Source: a bacterium
GTDB taxonomy: Bacteria > Armatimonadota > HRBIN16
Direction: 5' to 3'
NCBI GenBank assembly: GCA_025057335.1
Contig: JANWXG010000068.1
Location: 1-10,973, forward strand
Length of the DNA stretch: 10,973 nt
Both the position numbers and the translations under genes were made by a program. Numbering within the stretch: position 1 is the first letter of the stretch; each line of letters opens with the position of its first letter. Below are positions 1 through 5,496 of this stretch, one piece after another. The notes under the pieces are model-generated. The model had not been told where the DNA came from. It ran no database searches and was given only the letters and a program-made list of their open reading frames with translations.

Positions 1-76
1 CCTCCTTCCAAGAGATTTGCCCTGCTTCGTAGGCAGGATTTCTACCCTATATATAAGGCAAGATTCGTGCCAAAAG
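1..76 (-). promoter_or_regulatory. Promoter and 5' leader of a minus-strand gene off the left edge
   Basis: On the minus strand the first ten bases read TGGAAGGAGG, an almost ideal Shine-Dalgarno sequence, so a minus-strand gene probably starts a few bases beyond position 1. Upstream there is an AT-rich -10-like element (TATATA, 48-53 or 50-55) with a weak possible -35 (CTTTTG at 71-76, 17-bp spacer). The implied leader of about 40 nt contains a small hairpin (CCTGC at 21-25 pairing with GCAGG at 33-37). The ribosome binding site is seen directly; the promoter is an inference with a poor -35. The coding part is not in the window, so its product cannot be named. Confidence 0.45.
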
Positions 77-250
77 CAGGGGTTTCGGGGGTTTTGATGA
101 AAAAATTTTTCGAAAGTTTGCTTGTCGCAGTGTCGCACGGCGCGGGACGAGGCGCAAATGCTGACCGTGCGCACGCTGGTGCTCCGGGTTGCTCCCTGCG
201 ATACGCATGAGGTGGAAGGTAAAGAGGTACCAAACTTGTCAGCGCAGACT

Positions 251-267
251 TCTCCCTTGTGGGGAGA
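251..267 (-). terminator. Short hairpin just after the TetR gene stop
   Basis: TCTCCC (251-256) pairs with GGGAGA (262-267) around a 5-nt loop, beginning three bases after the TetR gene's TAA stop in the direction of transcription. No U-run follows it on the minus strand, so it is not a canonical intrinsic terminator. It may only protect the mRNA 3' end. Confidence 0.3.
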
Positions 268-269
268 CT

Positions 270-875
270 TTAGCGCGTTGCCAGCCCCTCGAAGAACACG
301 CGCAGCACATGCTCCACAATCTCCTCCGCAGGATAAGAGGACTGCTCAAGGTAGCTCAGCGTCACAAACACGTTGACCATGCCCAACAGCATGTACACGC
401 TCTTCGTGGTATCGTGGGGTTGTATCTCTCCTTGATGCACCCCGCGGCGCAGCACCTGTTCCAGAAGCAGGAGGGTCTGCATAAATCGGCGCACGAGGTT
501 CTGACCCTCCTCGTCGTCGCGCCGGGTTCCGACGATTTCGCGGTAGACGATGCGCACGAGGCCAGGATGCTGCTGAGCAATCTGCAGGTACGAACGCAGG
601 AAAGTCTGTAACGCCTCGCGCGCAGAGGCGTTGAGGTTCACTGCCTGCGAGACGGCGGCATACAGCTTGTCTATCCCTTCGCGTAGCAGCGCATGGTAGA
701 GGTCTTCTTTGTGCTCGAAGTAGTAGTAGAGCAGGGCACGGTTGACATGCGCACGCAGCGCAATCTCGCCAATCGAGGTGGCATCGAAACCACGCTCTGC
801 GAACAACGCTTCGGCGGCGCGCATGATGCGGTCACGCGCTGTAGGACGTTTTTGAGATGTCTGCGGTTCTTGCAT
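270..875 (-). CDS. TetR/AcrR-family transcriptional regulator
   Basis: A DNA-binding repressor of the TetR family, expected to act as a cytoplasmic dimer that leaves its operator when a small ligand binds the C-terminal domain. The N-terminus has the family layout: a first helix (residues ~14-29, AAEALFAERGF), then a helix-turn-helix at ~34-53 including TSIGEIALRAHVNRALLYYY, followed by the typical FEHKEDLY. The remaining ~140 residues are the helical ligand/dimer domain, and the total of 201 residues is normal. I start it at the ATG at 873-875 because AGGAGAG (881-887) lies 5 nt upstream. The frame stays open to 905, but that alternative would begin inside the palindrome at 905-923 and has no ribosome binding site. 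The minus-strand gene beyond position 1 is the nearest candidate target besides itself. The ligand cannot be told from sequence. Confidence 0.93.
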   Translation of the reverse strand: MQEPQTSQKRPTARDRIMRAAEALFAERGFDATSIGEIALRAHVNRALLYYYFEHKEDLYHALLREGIDKLYAAVSQAVNLNASAREALQTFLRSYLQIAQQHPGLVRIVYREIVGTRRDDEEGQNLVRRFMQTLLLLEQVLRRGVHQGEIQPHDTTKSVYMLLGMVNVFVTLSYLEQSSYPAEEIVEHVLRVFFEGLATR

Positions 876-904
876 CTGTACTCTCCTGATTTGCCGATAG
901 TCCA

Positions 905-923
905 CCTTGATGGCGTATCAAGG
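905..923. promoter_or_regulatory. 19-bp palindrome, candidate TetR operator
   Basis: CCTTGAT (905-911) and ATCAAGG (917-923) are perfect 7-bp inverted arms around the 5-bp spacer GGCGT. It lies about 30 bp upstream of the TetR gene start, where an autoregulatory operator is usually found. A possible TTGATA -35 with a TATCGG -10, 16 bp apart, overlaps it on the minus strand, but this promoter is weak. Symmetry and position are seen; binding by this repressor is inferred. I found no second copy in the window. Confidence 0.5.
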
Positions 924-995
924 GCAAGAAAGTCTGTTTGTGCGTGTTGGGGCAACCTCCGCGAGCAGATTTTCTCTAGACAACACCGTCTCACG

Positions 996-1053
996 GTCAA
1001 CCTGAGCGCAGCGAAGAAGCTTCTGAGATGCTTCGCCTTCGGCTCAGCATGAC
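996..1053. repeat. Imperfect inverted repeat, copy A
   Basis: The left arm (996-1020, GTCA..CTGAGC..GCGAAG) is an imperfect reverse complement of the right arm (1030-1053, CTTCG..GGCTCAGCATGAC). The pattern CTGAGCGnAGCGAAG facing CTTCGC..GCTCAGCATGAC is repeated twice more downstream. No coding sense in any frame. It resembles the small dispersed intergenic stem-loop repeats seen in several environmental phyla; I recognise the style, not a named family. Confidence 0.7.
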
Positions 1054-1094
1054 AGGAGACGGCTCAGCGGGAGCCTTACCCTCCATACTCTCTT

Positions 1095-1151
1095 GTCACC
1101 TTGAGCGCATCGAGGGGGCTTGAACCCCCTTCGCCTTCGGCTCAGCATGAC
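1095..1151. repeat. Imperfect inverted repeat, copy B
   Basis: Second copy. The left arm starts GTCACCTTGAGCGCATCGAG, and a GGGGG/CCCCC pair closes the short loop CTTGAA. The 23 bases at 1129-1151 are identical to 1031-1053 of copy A. It is followed, as copy A is, by a related tail ending ACTCTCTTG (1188-1196 here, 1087-1095 after copy A). The two copies therefore form a direct tandem unit of about 100 bp. Confidence 0.7.
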
Positions 1152-1200
1152 GATGGGTTACGGCTTGGCAGAAGCCTTGCCCTCTACACTCTCTTGCCAT

Positions 1201-1269
1201 TGTCATTCTGAGCGGAGCGAAGAATCTCGTCTTGCCCGTTGAGATGCTTCGCCCCCGCTCAGCAGGGCA
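1201..1269. repeat. Imperfect inverted repeat, copy C
   Basis: Third copy and the most regular left arm: TGTCATTCTGAGCGGAGCGA, continuing to AGAATCTC at 1228. The right arm is GAGATGCTTCGC..GCTCAGCAGGGCA (1241-1269). It lacks the ACTCTCTTG tail, so the tandem array ends here. Confidence 0.7.
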
Positions 1270-1543
1270 GAGGCGGCTCGGCTAGATCTTTGCCCTGCCG
1301 TCCAGCGCGTGGCGACGGCATTCGCCTCACTCGCCAGCTCAATTAACCCGGTCAAACGCTTACAACAGGGTGACAAACGTCTCCTCTTCCATTTTGCCTT
1401 CGAAGCACCGTTATCCTGCTTTGTCATGGGCTGAGACGTGCTCTATCGCAGGTAGAAGCGAACGCAACAACGCTACATTCCATGATGGAACAAGCCTCTA
1501 GTGATTTCGCTTGCGAGAACCTCTGCGCATCGGGGATAAAGTG
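1270..1543. other. Gene-free stretch upstream of the site-2 protease gene
   Basis: I see no credible coding region, RNA gene or terminator here. Open frames in it run through the repeats and lack ribosome binding sites. The only clear structure is a 13-bp palindrome at 1478-1490, TTCCAT-G-ATGGAA, about 90 bp upstream of the protease promoter's -10, which might be a regulator site. Confidence 0.5.
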
Positions 1544-1597
1544 CCCCTTCTCTGCAGGGGATGGGGTATAATCCTATCAAACGGTAGTGGAGGGGTG
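1544..1597 (+). promoter_or_regulatory. Promoter and ribosome binding site of the site-2 protease gene
   Basis: A perfect TATAAT lies at 1567-1572, so transcription should start near 1579, leaving a leader of about 29 nt. There is no recognisable -35. Instead the expected place holds an inverted repeat, CCCCT (1544-1548) and AGGGG (1556-1560). The ribosome binding site is GGAGGGG (1589-1595), 12 nt before the ATG, a rather long spacing. Confidence 0.6.
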
Positions 1598-1607
1598 CCG
1601 AACAGCC

Positions 1608-2243
1608 ATGATACAACTGGATTGGAACTTCATTTTCATGCAGATATTCGCCTTTGTGTTGTGCATCACGGTGCACGAATTTGCGCACGCCGTGACCGCC
1701 TACAAACTGGGCGACCCGACACCCAAACGCCAGGGGCGTGTCACTCTGAACCCTCTAGACCACCTAGACCCGCTGGGCACGTTGATGTTAGTGCTGATGG
1801 TCATCACGGGCGCCCGAGGCATTGGCTGGGGCAGGGCGGTGCAGGTGAACCCGGCAAACTTCGAGCATCCGCGCCGCGACCTGATGCTGGTGGCAGCGGC
1901 AGGACCCTTCTCGAATCTGCTGCTGGCACTGCTTATCGCAGGGCTGTTGCGCCTACAGATTTTGCCGATGACGCCGAGCCTCGCAGAGTTCTTGGTAATG
2001 ATGGTGTATATGAACATCGGGCTGATGTTCTTCAACCTGATACCCATCGCGCCGCTAGATGGTTCCAAGATCCTAGCAGGCTTGCTTCCTGCGGATGCGG
2101 CCTACCGTTACGAGATGGCGATGTTCCGCTTCGGTCCCATCTTGTTGTTAGCGTTAGTGTTCATTGTGCCAGGGGTGTTGAGCGTGCTGGTGGGCATGCC
2201 CACAGCGATGCTGGCGTCTCGGCTGTTGGGGATGGGGATGTGA
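1608..2243 (+). CDS. Site-2 protease family (M50) intramembrane zinc metalloprotease
   Basis: An intramembrane metalloprotease of the short rhomboid-like-length M50 type, which cleaves substrates within the membrane. The zinc motif HEFAH lies at residues 23-27 in the first membrane segment (E24 catalytic). The second signature, NLIPIAPLDGSK, supplies the third zinc ligand D151. AAAGPFSN (~97-103) is a conserved M50 re-entrant motif. Hydrophobic segments are at about 9-30, 55-68, 92-116, 125-149 and 175-207. At 211 residues, with no PDZ or CBS domain, it matches the minimal 'site-2 protease family protein' common in Firmicutes, Chloroflexota and Armatimonadota. The frame also permits a GTG start at 1587, but the only ribosome binding site (GGAGGGG, 1589-1595) would then lie inside the gene, so I chose the ATG. 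No anti-sigma factor or other substrate is nearby; substrate unknown. Confidence 0.93.
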   Translation: MIQLDWNFIFMQIFAFVLCITVHEFAHAVTAYKLGDPTPKRQGRVTLNPLDHLDPLGTLMLVLMVITGARGIGWGRAVQVNPANFEHPRRDLMLVAAAGPFSNLLLALLIAGLLRLQILPMTPSLAEFLVMMVYMNIGLMFFNLIPIAPLDGSKILAGLLPADAAYRYEMAMFRFGPILLLALVFIVPGVLSVLVGMPTAMLASRLLGMGM

Positions 2244-2338
2244 TACCTCCCCTCGGTATGCTTCTCGCTGTTGCTCGCTGACGTGTTCTTGCTGCCAGCG
2301 CAGGCTTTCGCCCGCTTGGCGCTCGTGCCCTCATTGTC

Positions 2339-2371
2339 GTGTGGCTAACGCTCCGCTAGGGGAAGCCACAC
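2339..2371. other. Inverted repeat across the GH127 stop codon, between convergent genes
   Basis: GTGTGGCT (2339-2346) pairs with AGCCACAC (2364-2371). The stem includes the last codons and the stop of the minus-strand hydrolase gene and faces the end of the plus-strand protease gene. Neither direction has a U-run, so it is not a classical terminator. It could limit read-through between the convergent genes. Confidence 0.4.
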
Positions 2372-4225
2372 CTTCATAGCTCCCGCGCCTCGGTTCGCCC
2401 AAGCGTAGTAGGGTATCCAGCAGACCTCCACTTCGCGCCACTGCGGGGACGTATACTGTGACTGCGAAAGGTATAGTGGCTGTTCCACACGGTCTACCGT
2501 ATCCACCAGCGCTGTGCCTCTGACCGTGACCACACCCCCTAGCAGGGACGGCTCCCACTGGGGCGAGAGGCGCCCAACTTCCCCAGACAGGTAGAGGTCA
2601 AGCAGATTCACATTCGGCGCGTCCGCCTGCTCTACGCAGTACACTATGGGCCCCCGTCGGATGGCAGCGCTCCAACGGTCCTCCTCCACGCGCGGGTGAG
2701 CGCGTACTAGCTCCACTGGCATCGGAAGGCGAAGATGCACTACCTCGTCGCCTCGCCACTCCGCTTCGATCGTCACGTAAGAGCCGGGAGGAGCTTCCAT
2801 CCGTTTGCCGTTCACCTGTAAGTCTGCCTGTGCAGCCCAGCTGGGGATACGCAGGGCTATCCCATATCGCCCTGCTGACGGGATTATCTCCACCTCTTCC
2901 GACCAGGGATAGTCGGTCGTTACTCGCAAGTGCACCTGCTGCCCGTTGGGCAGGTGCGTACGCAGCTCACTAGAGGCGTAAAGGTGCACGTACACCGTCT
3001 CCTCGCTCAGGCTATACAGGTAGCCCGGTAGTGACGCCAGCGTGCGATGGATGTTGGGTGGGCAACAGGCACAGCCAAACCACGGCGAGCGCTCATAACC
3101 GCCGCGCGATTCCAATGGGTTCATGTAGAAGTAGCGCGTGCCATCCAGCGACACGCCCGACAGGATACCGTTGTACAGCGCGGTCTCCATCCAGTCTGTG
3201 TAGCGTGCCTGTGTGTCTATCTGCAGCATGCGCCAGTTCCACATGAAACCGGCGATGGCAGCGCAGGTCTCCGCATACGCTCGCAGGTTGGGTAACTCGT
3301 AGGGCAAGCCGAACGCCTCGCCCTCGTAGCGCGCGCCCAAACCGCCCGTGATGTACACTTTGCGCAAGAACACGTCTTGCCATATCTCCTCTAGCGTCTC
3401 CCAGAGGGCGTGTTCCCCTGTTTCCATGTAGAGGTCGGCAGCTCCCGCGTATAGATACAGCGCGCGCACCGCGTGCCCGACCGCTTCCCGCTGCTCCCGG
3501 AAGGGCAGATGGTCTAATAGGTAGGTCGAGCCATCCAGCACGGACGGTTTGCGCCCACGTGCGTCGAGCATGCGCGACGCCAGCTCCAGATACCGTTGCT
3601 CTCCTGTCTCACGGTAGAGTTCGACCAACGCCATCTCCGCCTCGGGATGACCACATGCTCCCCACCTGCCTTCTGGACCGAACAGGTGGTAGAGCAGGTC
3701 GGCAAAGCGACAGGCAACGCGCAACAGCTTCTCTTCACCAGTGACGCGGTGATGTGCGATGGCAGCTTGGGTGAGATGTCCAAAGCAGTAAATCTCGTGG
3801 CCGTGATGGAGGTCGGTAAAGCGTAGTGATTTCCTTTCCCCCATGAAGTGGGTATTCACATACCCATCCTCATCTTGCGCGGCAGCAATCACGTCCACGA
3901 ACTCGTCAATCCACGCCCGCAGCGTGCTGTCTTGCGAGTGCGCCCACGCCCAGCAGGCGCCCTCCAGCCACTTGTAGCCGTCGGAGTCGATGTAGCGGGG
4001 TCCCTCCACCGCGCCGGGGCGCTTGCCGCTGACAACGTAAAAGTTGGGAACCGTATGGCTCTCCCACAACTGCTGCCAGCCTGCGGTAAGACCAGCAGTG
4101 GCATTCGTGAGATAACGCTCCGTCAAAAGCCCGCCTGTCAACTTCACTTCGCACACACCAACAGGTTTGAGATGGGCATGGCGACTGTGCTCAGTCCGCA
4201 ATATGGGTGCTTTCGTGGATAACAT
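2345..4225 (-). CDS. Glycoside hydrolase family 127, beta-L-arabinofuranosidase-type
   Basis: Predicted to release beta-L-arabinofuranose (or related) residues from plant-derived glycans or glycopeptides. It has the layout of Bifidobacterium HypBA1: an N-terminal (alpha/alpha)6 barrel (~1-405), then beta-sandwich domains. Using the ATG at 4225, the zinc/nucleophile set is present: E319 and C321 in AYAETCA, and C387-C388 in CACCPPN, with the first of this pair the expected nucleophile. The expected acid/base Glu is E303 in EGEAFGLPY. At 626 residues it is close to HypBA1 (658). There is no signal peptide, so it should act in the cytoplasm on imported oligosaccharides. GGAGG (4238-4242) lies 12 nt before the chosen start. 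A TTG at 4291 would add 22 residues that do not look like the family. No sugar transporter or other glycosidase is next to it, so it seems to be a single-gene unit. Exact substrate uncertain, since GH127 includes other activities. Confidence 0.93.
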   Translation of the reverse strand: MLSTKAPILRTEHSRHAHLKPVGVCEVKLTGGLLTERYLTNATAGLTAGWQQLWESHTVPNFYVVSGKRPGAVEGPRYIDSDGYKWLEGACWAWAHSQDSTLRAWIDEFVDVIAAAQDEDGYVNTHFMGERKSLRFTDLHHGHEIYCFGHLTQAAIAHHRVTGEEKLLRVACRFADLLYHLFGPEGRWGACGHPEAEMALVELYRETGEQRYLELASRMLDARGRKPSVLDGSTYLLDHLPFREQREAVGHAVRALYLYAGAADLYMETGEHALWETLEEIWQDVFLRKVYITGGLGARYEGEAFGLPYELPNLRAYAETCAAIAGFMWNWRMLQIDTQARYTDWMETALYNGILSGVSLDGTRYFYMNPLESRGGYERSPWFGCACCPPNIHRTLASLPGYLYSLSEETVYVHLYASSELRTHLPNGQQVHLRVTTDYPWSEEVEIIPSAGRYGIALRIPSWAAQADLQVNGKRMEAPPGSYVTIEAEWRGDEVVHLRLPMPVELVRAHPRVEEDRWSAAIRRGPIVYCVEQADAPNVNLLDLYLSGEVGRLSPQWEPSLLGGVVTVRGTALVDTVDRVEQPLYLSQSQYTSPQWREVEVCWIPYYAWANRGAGAMKVWLPLAER

Positions 4226-4237
4226 CGAGTGAACATG

Positions 4238-4380
4238 CCTCCGTTCCTGACGGTGGGAACACTTAGAAAAGGCGTTTCTCCCCGAAGGCAACGAAATCCT
4301 CTGCAGAGCGTGTTCGCCGCGGCGGACCTGTAAGGCAAGAGGCGGATGAGGAACTTTCTTCCTCAGTGGAGCGTATTATA
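4238..4380 (-). promoter_or_regulatory. Promoter, leader and possible operator of the GH127 gene
   Basis: On the minus strand there is a perfect TATAAT (4375-4380), giving a start near 4368 and a leader of about 140 nt. No good -35 is visible, since the expected place reads GAAAAG. At about +3 to +21 lies an inverted repeat, TGAGGAA (4347-4353) and TTCCTCA (4359-4365), with a 5-bp spacer; it could be a repressor site or a 5' stabilising hairpin. The ribosome binding site is GGAGG at 4238-4242. The motif also reads TATTAT on the plus strand, so a divergent promoter is possible. Confidence 0.5.
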
Positions 4381-4426
4381 GAGTAGCGCATGTCCTCCTT
4401 TTCACTCTGTCCATCACGTCGATGGA

Positions 4427-4483
4427 GCCTGCTGTTCAGAGCGGTCGTCCAACCCCGACTGCCCTGAAAGCAGGCGATTTTTT
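4427..4483 (+). terminator. Stem-loop followed by T6, reading rightward
   Basis: GCCTGCTGTTCAG (4427-4439) pairs with CTGAAAGCAGGC (4464-4475) with a single bulge, followed after two bases by six T's (4478-4483). That is the form of an intrinsic terminator for plus-strand transcription. No plus-strand gene ends here, so it would stop antisense or small-RNA transcription starting near the GH127 promoter. Confidence 0.5.
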
Positions 4484-4510
4484 AGTGTTGCCCCCGCGTC
4501 CTGGGGGGCG

Positions 4511-4567
4511 AAAAACGCTCCCGCCTTGCCTCTGTTCGAACGGTGGGGAAGATGGCTTGGCGGGAGC
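4511..4567 (-). terminator. Intrinsic terminator of the DUF5658-like gene (perhaps bidirectional)
   Basis: A 9-bp perfect stem, GCTCCCGCC (4517-4525) with GGCGGGAGC (4559-4567), is extended inward by GCC/GGC. On the minus strand it is followed by GTTTTT (4511-4516). It starts about 20 nt after the stop of the upstream gene. Rightward, the stem is followed by TTGTTT, so it may work both ways. Between it and the stem-loop to its left is a third hairpin, GCCCCC (4490-4495) with GGGGGC (4504-4509), without a U-run. Confidence 0.7.
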
Positions 4568-4586
4568 TTGTTTCCCCGAAGTCTAC

Positions 4587-5033
4587 TCAGCGTGCCAACT
4601 GTGATGCCTTGATCTGCGCCCAATCTTTCGGGTGGATGTGTAGCGGCGGTTCGGGCATCGGTCCGACGTATGGGTTGGTGCCATACATGCCGAGGGCTGC
4701 AGGAGGCAGAGTCGGAGCTGGCTTCAGGCTGAGGATGTTCTCCTTCGCCACCACGACCAGATACAGCCCGATGTATGCTGCTATCGCGAAGCGCGCCATG
4801 CGCTGTACAAACTCCGGATTGTGCCGACGCGCCCACTCGATAATCGCGATGGGGAACAGGAACATCACACACTTCGCCAGAATGAAAGGCACCACGCCCA
4901 GCTGCAGGTAGTAATCCATCAGCGGATTGCCCTCCCTGGCGCCATAGTGATGCACGAAAATCAACGTGGAAACTAGGTCCGCTACACAGATGGCAGCGAT
5001 GACCCAGCTCTCGCGTGAGATGTATCCTTTCAA
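4587..5033 (-). CDS. DUF5658-like small membrane protein
   Basis: A 148-residue membrane protein of unknown function. It has three clear hydrophobic helices, at about 9-28 (WVIAAICVADLVSTLIFV), 46-66 (VVPFILAKCVMFLFPIAII) and 76-97. The first helix carries ADLVSTL, followed by EGNPLMDYYLQLG and then a helix with K. This D..T..N-P-L-M..K pattern is what I associate with DUF5658. A proline-rich tail (~104-130, PAPTLPPAA and PMPEPPLHIHP) ends the protein. I start it at TTG (5031-5033) because GGGAGG lies 7 nt upstream. A longer frame to 5096 has no ribosome binding site and adds polar residues unlike the family. It stands alone, with its own terminator downstream. No enzymatic residues are evident. 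Confidence 0.8.
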   Translation of the reverse strand: MKGYISRESWVIAAICVADLVSTLIFVHHYGAREGNPLMDYYLQLGVVPFILAKCVMFLFPIAIIEWARRHNPEFVQRMARFAIAAYIGLYLVVVAKENILSLKPAPTLPPAALGMYGTNPYVGPMPEPPLHIHPKDWAQIKASQLAR

Positions 5034-5186
5034 CTCCGTTCCTCCCTTACGCAGAGTGCGGTGATGCCTGAGCGGTTCAATAGGGTTGTTCCCCAAAACC
5101 CTGTATCTTTCACACAGGAAAAAGAGGTAGCACGCACTTGGGGAGCTTTCTCTGCCTCAAGGACGTGCTTTGTTAGTATTTTCGGA

Positions 5187-5237
5187 GCAGGTATCCTCTT
5201 TCTGCAGGTTGTATCCGTAAAGCCAGTGGGGTACAAT
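5187..5237 (+). promoter_or_regulatory. Promoter of the ABC transporter gene
   Basis: TTGTAT (5209-5214) and TACAAT (5232-5237) are separated by exactly 17 bp, a good sigma-70-type promoter with a start near 5244. GCAGGTATCC (5187-5196) is repeated as GCAGGTTGTATCC (5204-5216), the two GTATCC cores lying 20 bp apart. The second copy overlaps the -35, so a regulator could bind there. Confidence 0.6.
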
Positions 5238-5243
5238 ATGGCG

Positions 5244-5496
5244 GATGAGCTCGTCCCGTTCCCACTCCCGGAGCGAGGCTACTCTGATGAGACGCGGTGG
5301 TGCCTTCTGGACAGGACGAGCAGGCAACAGAAGCGAACGGGTAGTGTGTGGTGATGAACAGGCTGACGACGAAACCACACAGGTTGCATAGCATACCCTT
5401 AACCTGGTTGGCACTCAGCGGGGAGATGCAGCAACGCTTGCCCTTCCGCCTGCGCCAGCGGAAGGGCTACCGAGCGCGCATGTACCACATCCCACC
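5244..5496 (+). other. Long structured leader of the ABC transporter mRNA
   Basis: About 250 nt without a credible gene. It contains TGTGTGG (5345-5351) pairing with CCACACA (5375-5381), the overlapping CAGGTT (5380-5385) with AACCTG (5401-5406), which cannot fully form together with the first, and a strong 10-bp hairpin, GCCCTTCCGC (5440-5449) with GCGGAAGGGC (5458-5467), 29 nt before the ATG. No U-run follows it. I do not recognise a known riboswitch. Confidence 0.4.

Noticed and set aside
97..210. 37-codon plus-strand frame starting ATGAAAAAATTTTTCG
   Set aside because: It begins like a short secreted or leader peptide, but there is no proper ribosome binding site (only a G-run) and the rest is Arg/Ala/Gly-rich noise typical of GC-rich non-coding DNA.
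996..1269. Repeat array considered as a CRISPR array
   Set aside because: The units are ~100 bp, diverged and carry related 'spacers'. A CRISPR array needs short identical repeats with unrelated spacers, and no cas gene is present.
1203..1427. 74-codon minus-strand frame upstream of the protease gene
   Set aside because: It runs through inverted repeat copy C, is rich in Arg/Ser/Ala, has no ribosome binding site and no family resemblance.
4263..4391. 42-codon minus-strand frame (MRYSIIRS..) in the GH127 leader, preceded by AAGGAGG
   Set aside because: The AAGGAGG is only 2 nt from the ATG, and the inferred -10 TATAAT lies inside the frame, so a transcript from that promoter would not include the start codon.
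5238..5354. 38-codon frame MADELVPF.. at the start of the ABC leader
   Set aside because: Its ATG directly follows the -10 hexamer and lies before the expected transcription start, and it has no ribosome binding site.
5284..5374. CTGATGA followed by GAAA, resembling a hammerhead ribozyme core; also TGATGA..CTGA resembling a C/D kink-turn
   Set aside because: The three hammerhead stems cannot be drawn: the stem flanking TGATGA and GAAA (TGTGTGG/CCACACA) encloses both motifs, which is the wrong topology, and no cleavage site fits. The C/D resemblance is too short to mean anything in a bacterium.
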